NCBI GenBank assembly: GCA_035606175.1
Contig: DATNFW010000032.1
Coordinates: forward strand, 1 to 64,000
DNA: 64,000 nucleotides
Direction of reading: 5' to 3'
Source of the DNA: JASHUC01 sp035606175
GTDB lineage: Bacteria > Pseudomonadota > Gammaproteobacteria > Steroidobacterales > Steroidobacteraceae
Positions 45,055-53,724 of this stretch are shown here, one piece after another (the first letter of the stretch is position 1; every line of letters begins with the position of its first letter). A program made the position numbers and the translations under genes. The notes beneath the pieces were generated by a model. The model did not search any database and had not been told where the DNA came from. It saw only the letters and a program-made list of their open reading frames with translations.

Positions 45055-46086
45055 ATGAGCGCAGCCGCAAAGGGGGCGAATGCGCGCGCTACGCCGATTG
45101 CCGTGCTCGGCGCAGGGTCGTGGGGCACGGCGCTCGCGATTCACTTCGCGCGCACGGGCAAGCCGACGCGCCTCTGGGGGCGGGATCGCAACCGGGTCGC
45201 GACGATGCGAGCCGAGCGCACCAACGTGCGCTATCTGCCCGGCGCGCGCTTCCCGGATGCGCTCACCGTCTGCGCCGAGCTCGCGGAGGCGCTCACCGGC
45301 GCCGCCGACGTGCTCCTCGTCGTGCCGAGCCAGGGATTGCGTGCGCTGCTCGCCGAGGTGGCGCCGCTCCTCGCGCCCGACCAGCGCCTCGCGTGGGCTA
45401 CGAAGGGCTTCGAATCGCAAAGCGAGAAGCTGCCCCATCAGGTTGCGCGCGAAGTGCTCGGCCCCGAGCGCTCGATCGCGGTGCTCTCGGGTCCCACCTT
45501 CGCGCGCGAGGTCGGCGTGGGACTGCCCACGGCGATGACGGTCGCCTCGCCGGATGCACGCTTCGCGGCGGCGCTTGCACGCGACCTCTCTTCGGAGAGC
45601 TTCCGTGCATACACCTCCACCGACATCGTGGGCGTCGAGGTGGGCGGGGCCGTCAAGAATGTGCTCGCGGTCGGCGCCGGCCTTTCGGACGGGCTGGGTT
45701 TCGGCGCGAACACGCGCGTTGCGCTCATCACCCGCGGTCTCGTCGAGATGACCAGGCTCGGGCTCGCGCTCGGCGCACGGCGCGAGACCTTCAGAGGACT
45801 CGCGGGACTCGGCGATCTGGTGCTCACCTGCACGGACGACCAGTCGCGCAACCGGCGGTTCGGCCTCGCGCTCGCCGCCGGCGCATCCGTCGAGGAGGCG
45901 CTCGCGAGAATCGGGCAGGCGGTGGAGGGCTGGCTCGCGGCGCGAGCGGTACACGGCGTCGCCGCGCGCGAACGTGTCGAGATGCCCCTCTGCGAAGGGG
46001 TGTACCAGGTGCTCTACGAAGGCAAGCCCGCTCGCGCGATCGTCCGGGCGCTGATGGGTCGTCCGATCAAGGCCGAATCCGCCTGA
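45055..46086 (+). CDS. gpsA: Glycerol-3-phosphate dehydrogenase [NAD(P)+]
   Basis: GpsA makes sn-glycerol-3-phosphate from DHAP for phospholipid synthesis. The 343-residue protein has the Rossmann motif 'VLGAGSWGTALAIHFARTG', 'WATKGFESQSEKLPHQV', 'SGPTFAREVGVGLPTAMTVAS' and the catalytic Lys in 'VEVGGAVKNVLAVGAGLSDGL'. It lies 23 bases after secB and is the last gene of the unit. Confidence 0.97.
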   Translation: MSAAAKGANARATPIAVLGAGSWGTALAIHFARTGKPTRLWGRDRNRVATMRAERTNVRYLPGARFPDALTVCAELAEALTGAADVLLVVPSQGLRALLAEVAPLLAPDQRLAWATKGFESQSEKLPHQVAREVLGPERSIAVLSGPTFAREVGVGLPTAMTVASPDARFAAALARDLSSESFRAYTSTDIVGVEVGGAVKNVLAVGAGLSDGLGFGANTRVALITRGLVEMTRLGLALGARRETFRGLAGLGDLVLTCTDDQSRNRRFGLALAAGASVEEALARIGQAVEGWLAARAVHGVAARERVEMPLCEGVYQVLYEGKPARAIVRALMGRPIKAESA

Positions 46087-46165
46087 AATCGCCGGGAGCG
46101 CTTTGCGGCGCGCCGGAGCGTAAGCTAGCTGCCCGCGCCAGAAGAACGATCTCGAAGGGGCTATC

Positions 46166-47293
46166 GTGCAGGATGAGTCGCAGAGCGCCGCCGCGCAGCC
46201 GAGAATCATGACGGACGAGACGGATCTGCGCCGTACGGCAGCCAATCCCAACTACTGGTATCCGCTCGCATGGTGCGACGAGCTGCGAGCGGGCCGGGTG
46301 CTCGGGCGGCAGTTCGCGGGGGAGCCCATCGCACTCTATCGCGGAACAAACGGACAGGTGTTCGCGCTCGAGGATCGCTGCGCGCACAGGCAGGTGCCCC
46401 TGCATCTCGGAGTCGTCAAGGGCGATGTGCTCAAGTGCCACTACCACGGCTGGACGTACGACTGCACCGGCAAGTGCATCGACGTGCCCTATCTCGGACG
46501 GGAGCGCAGGCCGAACGGCGTGCGCAGTTACCCTGCGCGCGAGATCGATGGGCTGATCTTCGTATTCCCCGGCGATCCGGCTCTGGCCGACGCAGTGGCG
46601 CCCACATCGCTCGGGTCGGCGACACGCCGCGACTACAAGACGCGGCGCCTGAACCGCCACGTGGCCTGCCACTACACGTTCATGCACGAGAATCTCTTCG
46701 ACATGAACCATCAGTTCATGCATCGGAGATTCATGGGCTCGATCCGCGCGTCCTGTCTTGCGCGGCGGCACGGGGAGCGCTGGGCGGAGGTCGAGTACAG
46801 CTTCAGCCGCACGGCAGGCAAATCGACGATGGGCGAGCGCGTGATCGTCGATCTGATGCGCACGCGGGCCGAAGGGCGCGGGGACTTCCGCGATCACATG
46901 CGCATTCGCACCGACTATCCTTCACAGAGTCTCAAAGTTTGGGTGGGACGCAACATCCAGACGTCGCAGGATCCGGTGCTCGATGTGTGGCTCGGCTACA
47001 CCCCGCTCGGCGCCGACCAGCGCGCAAACCGGACGTTCGGCTATCTCTCGGTCAAGAAGCCGCCCATTCCCGGCCTGATCCATCTCGTGTGGCCGTTCGT
47101 CGCGTGGTTCACGGAGAATATCTTTCGCGAGGACAAGGAGATCGTGGAGTACGAGCAGCGCGCGCACGACGCCCAGGGCACCGACTGGAACAATGAGATA
47201 TTCCCGGCGCTGCGCGACCTGCGTGGTGTGCTCGCCCGCTGCGGCGTGCCCATGAGCTGCGGTCTTCCCATGAGCTGCGGCGTACCGAGGTAG
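46166..47293 (+). CDS. Rieske non-heme iron oxygenase, alpha subunit-like
   Basis: The 375-residue protein has a Rieske [2Fe-2S] site (Cys72, His74, Cys91, His94 in 'CAHRQVPLHLG' and 'CHYHGW') and a mononuclear iron site 'HENLFDMNHQFMHRRFMG' with Asp179, His182 and His186. The C-terminal domain suggests the aromatic-ring or O-demethylating oxygenase group. The GTG start has GAAGGGG 6 bases upstream; an ATG at 46208 is possible. No ferredoxin or reductase lies nearby. The last residues are a small repeat, 'CGVPMSCGLPMSCGVPR'. An aromatic substrate is suggested only by the AAHS-type carrier 3.7 kb away. Confidence 0.88.
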   Translation: MQDESQSAAAQPRIMTDETDLRRTAANPNYWYPLAWCDELRAGRVLGRQFAGEPIALYRGTNGQVFALEDRCAHRQVPLHLGVVKGDVLKCHYHGWTYDCTGKCIDVPYLGRERRPNGVRSYPAREIDGLIFVFPGDPALADAVAPTSLGSATRRDYKTRRLNRHVACHYTFMHENLFDMNHQFMHRRFMGSIRASCLARRHGERWAEVEYSFSRTAGKSTMGERVIVDLMRTRAEGRGDFRDHMRIRTDYPSQSLKVWVGRNIQTSQDPVLDVWLGYTPLGADQRANRTFGYLSVKKPPIPGLIHLVWPFVAWFTENIFREDKEIVEYEQRAHDAQGTDWNNEIFPALRDLRGVLARCGVPMSCGLPMSCGVPR

Positions 47294-47303
47294 CCTCGGG
47301 CCC

Positions 47304-49397
47304 TCACCAGATCCGCACGCGATCTGCCGGCGCGAGATACAGCTTCATTCCAGGCGCGACGCCGAAGGCCGCGTACCAGGTATCGATGTTGCGCACCGTA
47401 TCGGCGCGGTAGCGCGCCGGTGCGTGTCCGTCGGTCACGATCAGCCGGCGCAGCGCCGCCTCGCGCATCTTGGTGCGCCAGCTCTGCGCGAAACTCAGAA
47501 AAAAGAGCTGATCGGTCGTGAGCCCCCCGACCGATGAGCCCGGCTGCCCGTTAAGCGACAGGCGGTAGGCATCGTAGGCTGCCGAGAGCCCGGCGACATC
47601 CGCGATATTCTCACTCAGGGTCTGCTTGCCGTTGACCGCGAGATCCGGGAACGGGCGGTAGCGATCGTATTGAGCGACGAGACGCGCGCCGGCGGCCTCG
47701 AAGTGCGCGAAGTCCGCCTTCGTCCACCAATTGGCGAGCTTGCCGCTCGCATCGAAGAGCGCGCCTTGGTCATCGAAGCTGTGGCTGATCTCGTGCCCGA
47801 TCACCGCGCCCGCCGCACCGTAATCCATGACAGAGGGACGGTGCGGATCGAAGTTCGGCGGCTGCAGATACGCCGCCGGAAAGTTGAGCGCATTGAGCAC
47901 CGGCAGGTTCACGGCGTTCACCGTTTGCGGCGTCATCACCCACTCGTCCCGGTCGACCGGGCGGCCGAGCTTACCGAGGCTCCTCTCATATTCGAGCTGC
48001 TCGGCTCGCATGGCGTTGCCGAGCGCATCGCCAGAGACGACTTCGAGCGCCGAGTAGTCGCGCCAGGTATCCGGGTAGCCGACCGATACTTTGAGCGTCG
48101 CGAGCTTCGCTTCCGCCTTGCGCTTCGTCTGCGGCGCCATCCAGTCGAGGCGCTCGATGCGCACGCGATACGCGGCGAGCAGATTCCTCACCATCGCCTC
48201 CGCCCGGGCCTTCTCACTCGGCGGGAAGTAACGGGCGACGTAGAGCTTCCCGACCGCATCCCCGAGTGCGTCGTCGGTTTGATCGACGGCGCGCTTCCAG
48301 CGCGGGGACAGCTCAGGCGTGCCGGAGAGCGTGCGGCCGTAGAAGGCGAAGCGCTCCGCGACGAATGCCTTCGGAAGATAGGGCGCGGCGTGCTCGAGCG
48401 CGTGGAAAGTGAGGTACTCCTTCCAAGTCTCGAGCGGCTCCTCCTTCGTGAGCGCCGCGAGCCCGATGAGCGCGCTCGGTTGCCAGACGATGAAACGCGC
48501 GGCTCCCTCGAGGCGCGCGGCGGCGAAGAAAGCGCTCCAATCGAGACCGGGGGCGCGCCGGTCGAAGTCTGCGCGAGTCCAATGGTTGTCGGTCTTGCGG
48601 ACCTGCTCGGAGTCCGCCCGACTCCAGTGTGCCTGCGCCATGCGTCGCTCGAGCTCGAAGATTCGCGTCGCCTTCGCGCGAGCGTCCGCGATATGAGCAA
48701 GCGTCAGAACCCGCCCGATATGAGCGAGGTATTGCGCGCGGATCGCCGCCATGTGCTGGGAGGGATCGAGATAGTAGTCGCGATCCGGCATCTCGAGGCC
48801 GCCCTGCAGCAGGATCGGAATGTAGTGGGTCGGGTCGTCGAGATCGGCGGCGACCCACAGGCCGAAGAGGTTGGGCGTCTGCAAATGCGTGTTGTTGAGC
48901 ACATCCACGTCCGCACGCATCGCCGCGCCGAGCGCGCTCGCGAGCTTGTGGCGGTCGTCGATTCTCGCAATCGCCCGAAGTGCGGGCTCGAGCGGCTCGA
49001 GGCCTTTCTTCTCTATCGCCGCCTCGTCCATGAACGTCGCATAGTAGTCGGCGATCTTCCGCTCCTCGGAGGTCGGGTTCGGCCGCGCGGCGGCTGTGCG
49101 GATGAGCTCGGAAGTGCGCTCGATCGTGCGCTCCCGAAGCATCGCGAACGTGCTCCAGCTGCTTTGGTCCGGCGGAATTCGAGTGGCGCTCAGCCATGCC
49201 CCGTTCGCGTACATGAAGAAGTCGTCGCCGGGTGCGACCGAACGGTCCATTCCGGCGAGCACCGCGGTAGCGGCGCCGCCGTTCGCGGTAGCAGCCCCAC
49301 CCGCCATTGAAGGCGCGGCCCCGCCCGCCGCGATCGTCACGCCGCATGCCGCTGCGATGAGCGCGATTCGCCAGGTTCGAAATGCTCGGGGCATCAT
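47304..49397 (-). CDS. M13-family (neprilysin-like) exported metallopeptidase
   Basis: The 697-residue protein has a signal peptide (about residues 8-33) and full-length M13 sequence. The zinc site is 'VIGHEISHSFDDQGALFD' with downstream 'NIADVAGLSAAYDAYRLSL' (third ligand Glu in 'ENIAD'). C-terminal 'YRADTVRNIDTWYAAFGVAPG' and 'YLAPADRVRIW' are standard. Members trim small peptides in the periplasm. It starts by ATGA overlap with the amidase gene, so MFS, amidase and M13 form a coupled operon. Confidence 0.95.
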   Translation of the reverse strand: MMPRAFRTWRIALIAAACGVTIAAGGAAPSMAGGAATANGGAATAVLAGMDRSVAPGDDFFMYANGAWLSATRIPPDQSSWSTFAMLRERTIERTSELIRTAAARPNPTSEERKIADYYATFMDEAAIEKKGLEPLEPALRAIARIDDRHKLASALGAAMRADVDVLNNTHLQTPNLFGLWVAADLDDPTHYIPILLQGGLEMPDRDYYLDPSQHMAAIRAQYLAHIGRVLTLAHIADARAKATRIFELERRMAQAHWSRADSEQVRKTDNHWTRADFDRRAPGLDWSAFFAAARLEGAARFIVWQPSALIGLAALTKEEPLETWKEYLTFHALEHAAPYLPKAFVAERFAFYGRTLSGTPELSPRWKRAVDQTDDALGDAVGKLYVARYFPPSEKARAEAMVRNLLAAYRVRIERLDWMAPQTKRKAEAKLATLKVSVGYPDTWRDYSALEVVSGDALGNAMRAEQLEYERSLGKLGRPVDRDEWVMTPQTVNAVNLPVLNALNFPAAYLQPPNFDPHRPSVMDYGAAGAVIGHEISHSFDDQGALFDASGKLANWWTKADFAHFEAAGARLVAQYDRYRPFPDLAVNGKQTLSENIADVAGLSAAYDAYRLSLNGQPGSSVGGLTTDQLFFLSFAQSWRTKMREAALRRLIVTDGHAPARYRADTVRNIDTWYAAFGVAPGMKLYLAPADRVRIW

Positions 49398-50986
49398 CGT
49401 GAGCCTCCATCCAGTGAAGGAATGAACCGCGGCGGCGGCAGGCGAGGCGAGCGCTGCTCGAAGGCGTAGCCGGCCCCGAGCAGCAGCCGCTCCGATCGTG
49501 CGGGTCCAATGAACGAGAGCCCGACGGGCAAGTCGCGTACCTCACCCATGGGCACCGTGAGATGCGGGTATCCGGCGACGGCCGCAAGGGTCGTGAACGT
49601 CGGCGCATCTCGATCGCCGAGTACCGTATCGATTCGCCATGCGGGTGTCGTCGTCGGCGCCACGAGCAGATCGAGCGCATGCTCATGCAGCAGCCGATCG
49701 ATTCCCTCGGCGCCTGCGAGTTGCCTGCTCTGAGCGAGCGCCTGCCGGTAGGCGGGATCGTCGAGCCCGGTCGTCCGCTCGGCCTCGAGAAATACATCCT
49801 GGCCGAAGAGCGTCAGCTCATCGGGCGAGCGCAAATCGAAATCGACGAGCTCCGCCAGGTTGCGGACGCCGACTGCCGGAGGCGTGTGGGACAGATACTC
49901 ATCGAGGTCCGATTTGAACTCCGTCAGGAGCACCAGCCGCTCGGCCGCTTCGATCGGTCTCAAGTCCGGTGGCTCGACCTCGACGAGCACGGCACCTGCG
50001 CTTCGCAGCCGCTCGAGGGCTTGCTCGTAGACATCCGCGAGGAGCCGCTGCGCGCCGGGATCGAAGCGCAATACGCCGATGCGTTTGCCTTCGAGGGCGG
50101 CCGCGACGAGCGCGGACGTGTAGCTCGCAGGCGCGGACGGTGCCGCGCGCGTCGCGCCCGCGGGTGTCGCGGTGGTTGCCGTCACCAAGACATCGAGCAG
50201 GCGCGCCACATCGGCGACGCGGTGTCCGATAGGTCCTGCCGTGTCCTGACTGTGCGCGATCGGGACGATCCCCTCGCCCGGCAGCAGGCCATGCGTCGGT
50301 TTGAGGCCGACGAGCCCGTTCATCGATGCCGGACAGGTGATCGAGCCATCCGTCTCGGTCCCGAGACTCGCTGCCGCCATGCCGGCCGCCACCGCAACCG
50401 CACTGCCCGAGCTCGATCCGCACGCGGTGCGATCGAGAACGTATGGATTGCGCGTAAGACCGCCGACGGCGCTCCAGCCGCTGACAGCCTCAGCCGAGCG
50501 GAAATTCGCCCACTCGCTCAGATTCGTCTTGCCGAGGATCACCGCCCCGGCCGCGCGGAGCGCCGCAACGACCGGCGCATCCCGTTCCGCGAAATTGCGG
50601 ACGAGCGCCCGCGAGCCCGCAGTCGTCGGCATCCGATCGCGAGTCTCGATATTGTCTTTGATCAGAATCGGGATGCCGTGGAGGGGCCCGCGCGGTCCGC
50701 GATCGTGCCGTTCGCGATCGAGCGCTCGGGCTTCCTCGAGCGCATCCGGGTTGATCGCGATGACGGCGCGGAGGTCGGGACCGCGCCGATCGAGGGCGGC
50801 GATTCGATCCAAATAATGTTGGACGAGTCCGGCCGATGTGAGGCGCCCGACCTGCATGGCGCGCTCGATATCATCGAGCGTGCGGTAGGAGAAGCGGTCC
50901 GCACTCCAGGCGCGGGCCGCTGCCGCGATGAGCGCGAGCGCGAGCAGCCCCGCTGCGAGCCGCGCGCACTCACCCCGTGGTTGCAC
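49394..50986 (-). CDS. Exported amidase-signature family enzyme
   Basis: The 530-residue protein has a signal peptide (about 8-28) and the amidase signature: catalytic Lys in 'IPILIKDNIETRD' and the Ser-cis-Ser pair in 'TACGSSSGSAVAVAAGMAAASLGTETDGSI'. It hydrolyses an amide bond in the periplasm; the substrate is not evident. The GTG start lies 17 bases inside the end of the MFS gene, and its stop overlaps the M13 start. Confidence 0.93.
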   Translation of the reverse strand: MQPRGECARLAAGLLALALIAAAARAWSADRFSYRTLDDIERAMQVGRLTSAGLVQHYLDRIAALDRRGPDLRAVIAINPDALEEARALDRERHDRGPRGPLHGIPILIKDNIETRDRMPTTAGSRALVRNFAERDAPVVAALRAAGAVILGKTNLSEWANFRSAEAVSGWSAVGGLTRNPYVLDRTACGSSSGSAVAVAAGMAAASLGTETDGSITCPASMNGLVGLKPTHGLLPGEGIVPIAHSQDTAGPIGHRVADVARLLDVLVTATTATPAGATRAAPSAPASYTSALVAAALEGKRIGVLRFDPGAQRLLADVYEQALERLRSAGAVLVEVEPPDLRPIEAAERLVLLTEFKSDLDEYLSHTPPAVGVRNLAELVDFDLRSPDELTLFGQDVFLEAERTTGLDDPAYRQALAQSRQLAGAEGIDRLLHEHALDLLVAPTTTPAWRIDTVLGDRDAPTFTTLAAVAGYPHLTVPMGEVRDLPVGLSFIGPARSERLLLGAGYAFEQRSPRLPPPRFIPSLDGGSR

Positions 50987-52325
50987 TCGAGACGACGGGC
51001 GCGGCCGCCTCGTCGGCCGACTCCACGGCCCCCTTGCCGAGTTTCAAGCCGGCGAGCACGCATGCGGCGACGAGTGAGCTGCAAGCCATGATCGTGGCGA
51101 CCGACGACACTGCCAACCCGCTTTGAAACAGGAAGCCGGCGACGATCGGCGCGATCACCGCCCCGCCGCGGCCGATGCCGATCGCGAATCCGGTGCCGGA
51201 CGCGCGCACGTGCGTCGGGAATCCCTGAGCGAAGATGGCATACATTCCGCAGATGGCCGCGTTCATGAAGAAGTCCGCGGACGCGCAGATCACCTTCAGC
51301 TGCGTGAGATCCGCCGGGCTGCGCCCGAAGAGCATCACGAGCGCGGTGGACAGCACCATCGTCCCGATCGTGAGGGACTTCAGGCGAAAGCGCATCGAGA
51401 GCAGCCCCAGGACCGTTCCGCCGATCGCGCCGCCGACATTGGTCCACGTGAGCACGCTTGCGGCGGCCGTCGCGGGAAATTTCATGTTCACCACGATCGT
51501 GGGTATCCACTTCACCATGAAGTAGAACGTCATGATGTGGAAGAAGTACGCCGCCGTCACGATCACGGTGATCCCGATGAGGCCGGGGCGGAAGATGTCG
51601 CTCATCGAGCGCCGGCGCACTTCGCTCGAGATGGTCGGCAGTGCGCTCACCGTGCCATGACCCATGCGCTGCAGCGTCCGGTTGATGCGCTCGAGCGCGC
51701 CGGCCGGCTGCTTGCGCGCAAGCCAGTGCACCGACTCGGGCACCAGAATCAAAACCAGGGGTATGAAGATGGCGGTGAATGCCGCGCCGAAATAGAAGAT
51801 CGAGCGCCAGTCGTGGCCGGCGAGCAGGCGCTCGACGATTACGCCGCCCACGACCGCGCCGACCGGATAGCCGATCGACATGATCGAGACGTTGAGACTC
51901 TTGCGGCGCGCGTTCGAGAACTCCGACACGACCGCATTGACGGATGCCAGCATCCCGCCGATACCGAGCCCGGTGAGCACCCGCCAGATCGACAGATTGA
52001 CGACGGTCGTTGCGCGCGTCGCCATGAGCATGCCGATCGCCATGGCGACGAGACACCCGAGCATGGTTCGCCGACGCCCGATCTTGTCGGCCACGCCGCC
52101 GAGGCAAATCGAGCCCAGGGCCATGCCGATGAGCTCCATGGAGAGCACGACCCCGAGCGCGGCAGGATCGAGATGCCACTCCGCCCGGATACCGGGTCCT
52201 GCGAAGCTGATCGCCTGCACGTCGAAGCCGTCGAGCGCGTTGAGGCCGATCGTGATGATGACGGCCACGATCTGCAGCCAGCCCATGCGCGAGCCGGCGA
52301 CAATCTCACGAGGATCGTTGTTCAC
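50970..52325 (-). CDS. MFS transporter, aromatic acid:H+ symporter-like
   Basis: The 451-residue protein has twelve predicted membrane helices. 'ITIGLNALDGFDVQAISFAGP' (the DGxD motif of helix 1) and 'GGVADKIGRRRTML' (MFS motif A) point to the AAHS family that takes up benzoate-like acids. GTG start with GGGGGCAGG upstream. It is first in the MFS-amidase-M13 operon. The substrate is inferred only from family. Confidence 0.9.
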   Translation of the reverse strand: MNNDPREIVAGSRMGWLQIVAVIITIGLNALDGFDVQAISFAGPGIRAEWHLDPAALGVVLSMELIGMALGSICLGGVADKIGRRRTMLGCLVAMAIGMLMATRATTVVNLSIWRVLTGLGIGGMLASVNAVVSEFSNARRKSLNVSIMSIGYPVGAVVGGVIVERLLAGHDWRSIFYFGAAFTAIFIPLVLILVPESVHWLARKQPAGALERINRTLQRMGHGTVSALPTISSEVRRRSMSDIFRPGLIGITVIVTAAYFFHIMTFYFMVKWIPTIVVNMKFPATAAASVLTWTNVGGAIGGTVLGLLSMRFRLKSLTIGTMVLSTALVMLFGRSPADLTQLKVICASADFFMNAAICGMYAIFAQGFPTHVRASGTGFAIGIGRGGAVIAPIVAGFLFQSGLAVSSVATIMACSSLVAACVLAGLKLGKGAVESADEAAAPVVSSATTG

Positions 52326-52421
52326 GGTACCTGCCCCCTGCAGGAATCGGCCGGCTTCGCCGCCGGATCGGAGAAGCCTACCACCGCGGCGCCACGGCTG
52401 CCGCCCTGCGCCGCTGCGCGG

Positions 52422-53639
52422 TCAGGAGCGACGGGCGCCGACGGCCGCCGCTGTCGGGGCCGCGGCAGTGCCCGTTGCAATCGCAACCGTCGCCGATGCG
52501 GCGGCGGCGATCGGCGAACCGACCGCGGCCGGCACGTTTGCGGCGAACGGCACGGTCCCGGCCGGCTTATCGTAGGTGGGCGTCGGGGCGAGCACGGGCG
52601 TGGCGAACTGCACACCGAGCGCGCGGAAGCGCTCGAGGATCGCGATGTTGACCGTCTGCTGCAGGTCGGCGTAGACCTTGAAGTCCGGGAGCGTCACGAA
52701 GTAGACGATCTCGTACGTGGGGCCCTTCTCGCCGCAAGTCATCAGGTGGCAGCGGTCGAAGCGGGTGTTCGGCTGGCTCTCGATGATGCGGCGGACGGCG
52801 TCCGGAATCGCACGCAGCACCTCGGGTGCGGTGTCGTAGGTCACCGTGAGCTCGAAGGCGCTCCGCCGCTCGCGGAGGCGCCCGTAGTTGCGCAGCCGGC
52901 TCTTCAGCACGTCCGCGTTCGACATCACGATCTGCTCGCCCGAGACGCTCCGCAGGCGCGTGCTCTTGACGCCGATGTGCTCGACCGTGCCGTTGAACCC
53001 GTCGATGACGAGCGCATCGCCGACCGCGAAAGGCTTGTCGAGCGCGATCGACATCGAGGCGAGCAGATCTCCGAGCACCGCCTGCACGGCAAGCGCGACG
53101 GCGATGCCCCCGATACCGAGGCCCGCGAGCAGCGGCCTGATCGCGATGCCGACATTGTCGAGCGCGACCAGGAACACCGTCGTCCACACGACGACGCCGG
53201 CCACGAACAGGATGATCTCGATCGAGCCGGAGAGAGCCGGGTCCGGACCGCCGCTCCGCCGCTGCCGCCGCTCGACGGCATAGCGCACCGCCGACATGCC
53301 CCAGAGGCCCATCTGCAGCCAGAAAATGAAGATCATCGCGATCTCGATCGCACGCGCGATGCGCGGCGGCAGCCAGAGCTGCGCGCAGGCGAAGTCGATG
53401 GCGACCGCCCAGATGAACAGCCGACTCGTGCGTGCGGCGAGGAGCGCCGCGAGCTCGATGGCAACCGGCTGCTCGCGGCGTGTCTCGGCCCAGCGCCTGC
53501 GCCTCGCGGCGACGAGGCCGCGTAGCAGCAGGAGGACGGTGAGCGTGATCAGGAACGCCGCGCCGGCGAATATCCAGTTCCCTACGGTATTCCTGAGGAG
53601 CGTCGCGCCCCAGGTGGCTTCCCAGAACGAGTGCAGCAT
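52422..53639 (-). CDS. MscS-family mechanosensitive ion channel
   Basis: The 405-residue protein has about four membrane helices, the last being the pore helix 'LLAGLGIGGIAVALAVQAVLGDLLASMSIALDKPFAVGD', then the beta domain 'DGFNGTVEHIGVKSTRLRSVSGEQIVMSNADVLKSRLRNYGR'. Both are diagnostic of MscS channels. The C-terminus is a Pro/Ala/Thr tail. It is probably monocistronic. Confidence 0.92.
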   Translation of the reverse strand: MLHSFWEATWGATLLRNTVGNWIFAGAAFLITLTVLLLLRGLVAARRRRWAETRREQPVAIELAALLAARTSRLFIWAVAIDFACAQLWLPPRIARAIEIAMIFIFWLQMGLWGMSAVRYAVERRQRRSGGPDPALSGSIEIILFVAGVVVWTTVFLVALDNVGIAIRPLLAGLGIGGIAVALAVQAVLGDLLASMSIALDKPFAVGDALVIDGFNGTVEHIGVKSTRLRSVSGEQIVMSNADVLKSRLRNYGRLRERRSAFELTVTYDTAPEVLRAIPDAVRRIIESQPNTRFDRCHLMTCGEKGPTYEIVYFVTLPDFKVYADLQQTVNIAILERFRALGVQFATPVLAPTPTYDKPAGTVPFAANVPAAVGSPIAAAASATVAIATGTAAAPTAAAVGARRS

Positions 53640-53705
53640 GCGCGAAGTTTAGTACTCGACCCATCGCTTGTGTCCATCCCTGGAGCGCTCCGTGTGCGAC
53701 ATTGC

Positions 53706-53724
53706 AAATCGCTCCCGGCGATTT
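53706..53724 (-). terminator. Short hairpin at the ntrC stop codon
   Basis: AAATCGC (53706-53712) and GCGATTT (53718-53724) form a 7-bp stem with a TCCCG loop that includes the ntrC stop. No T tract follows on the minus strand, so termination is uncertain. Confidence 0.35.
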
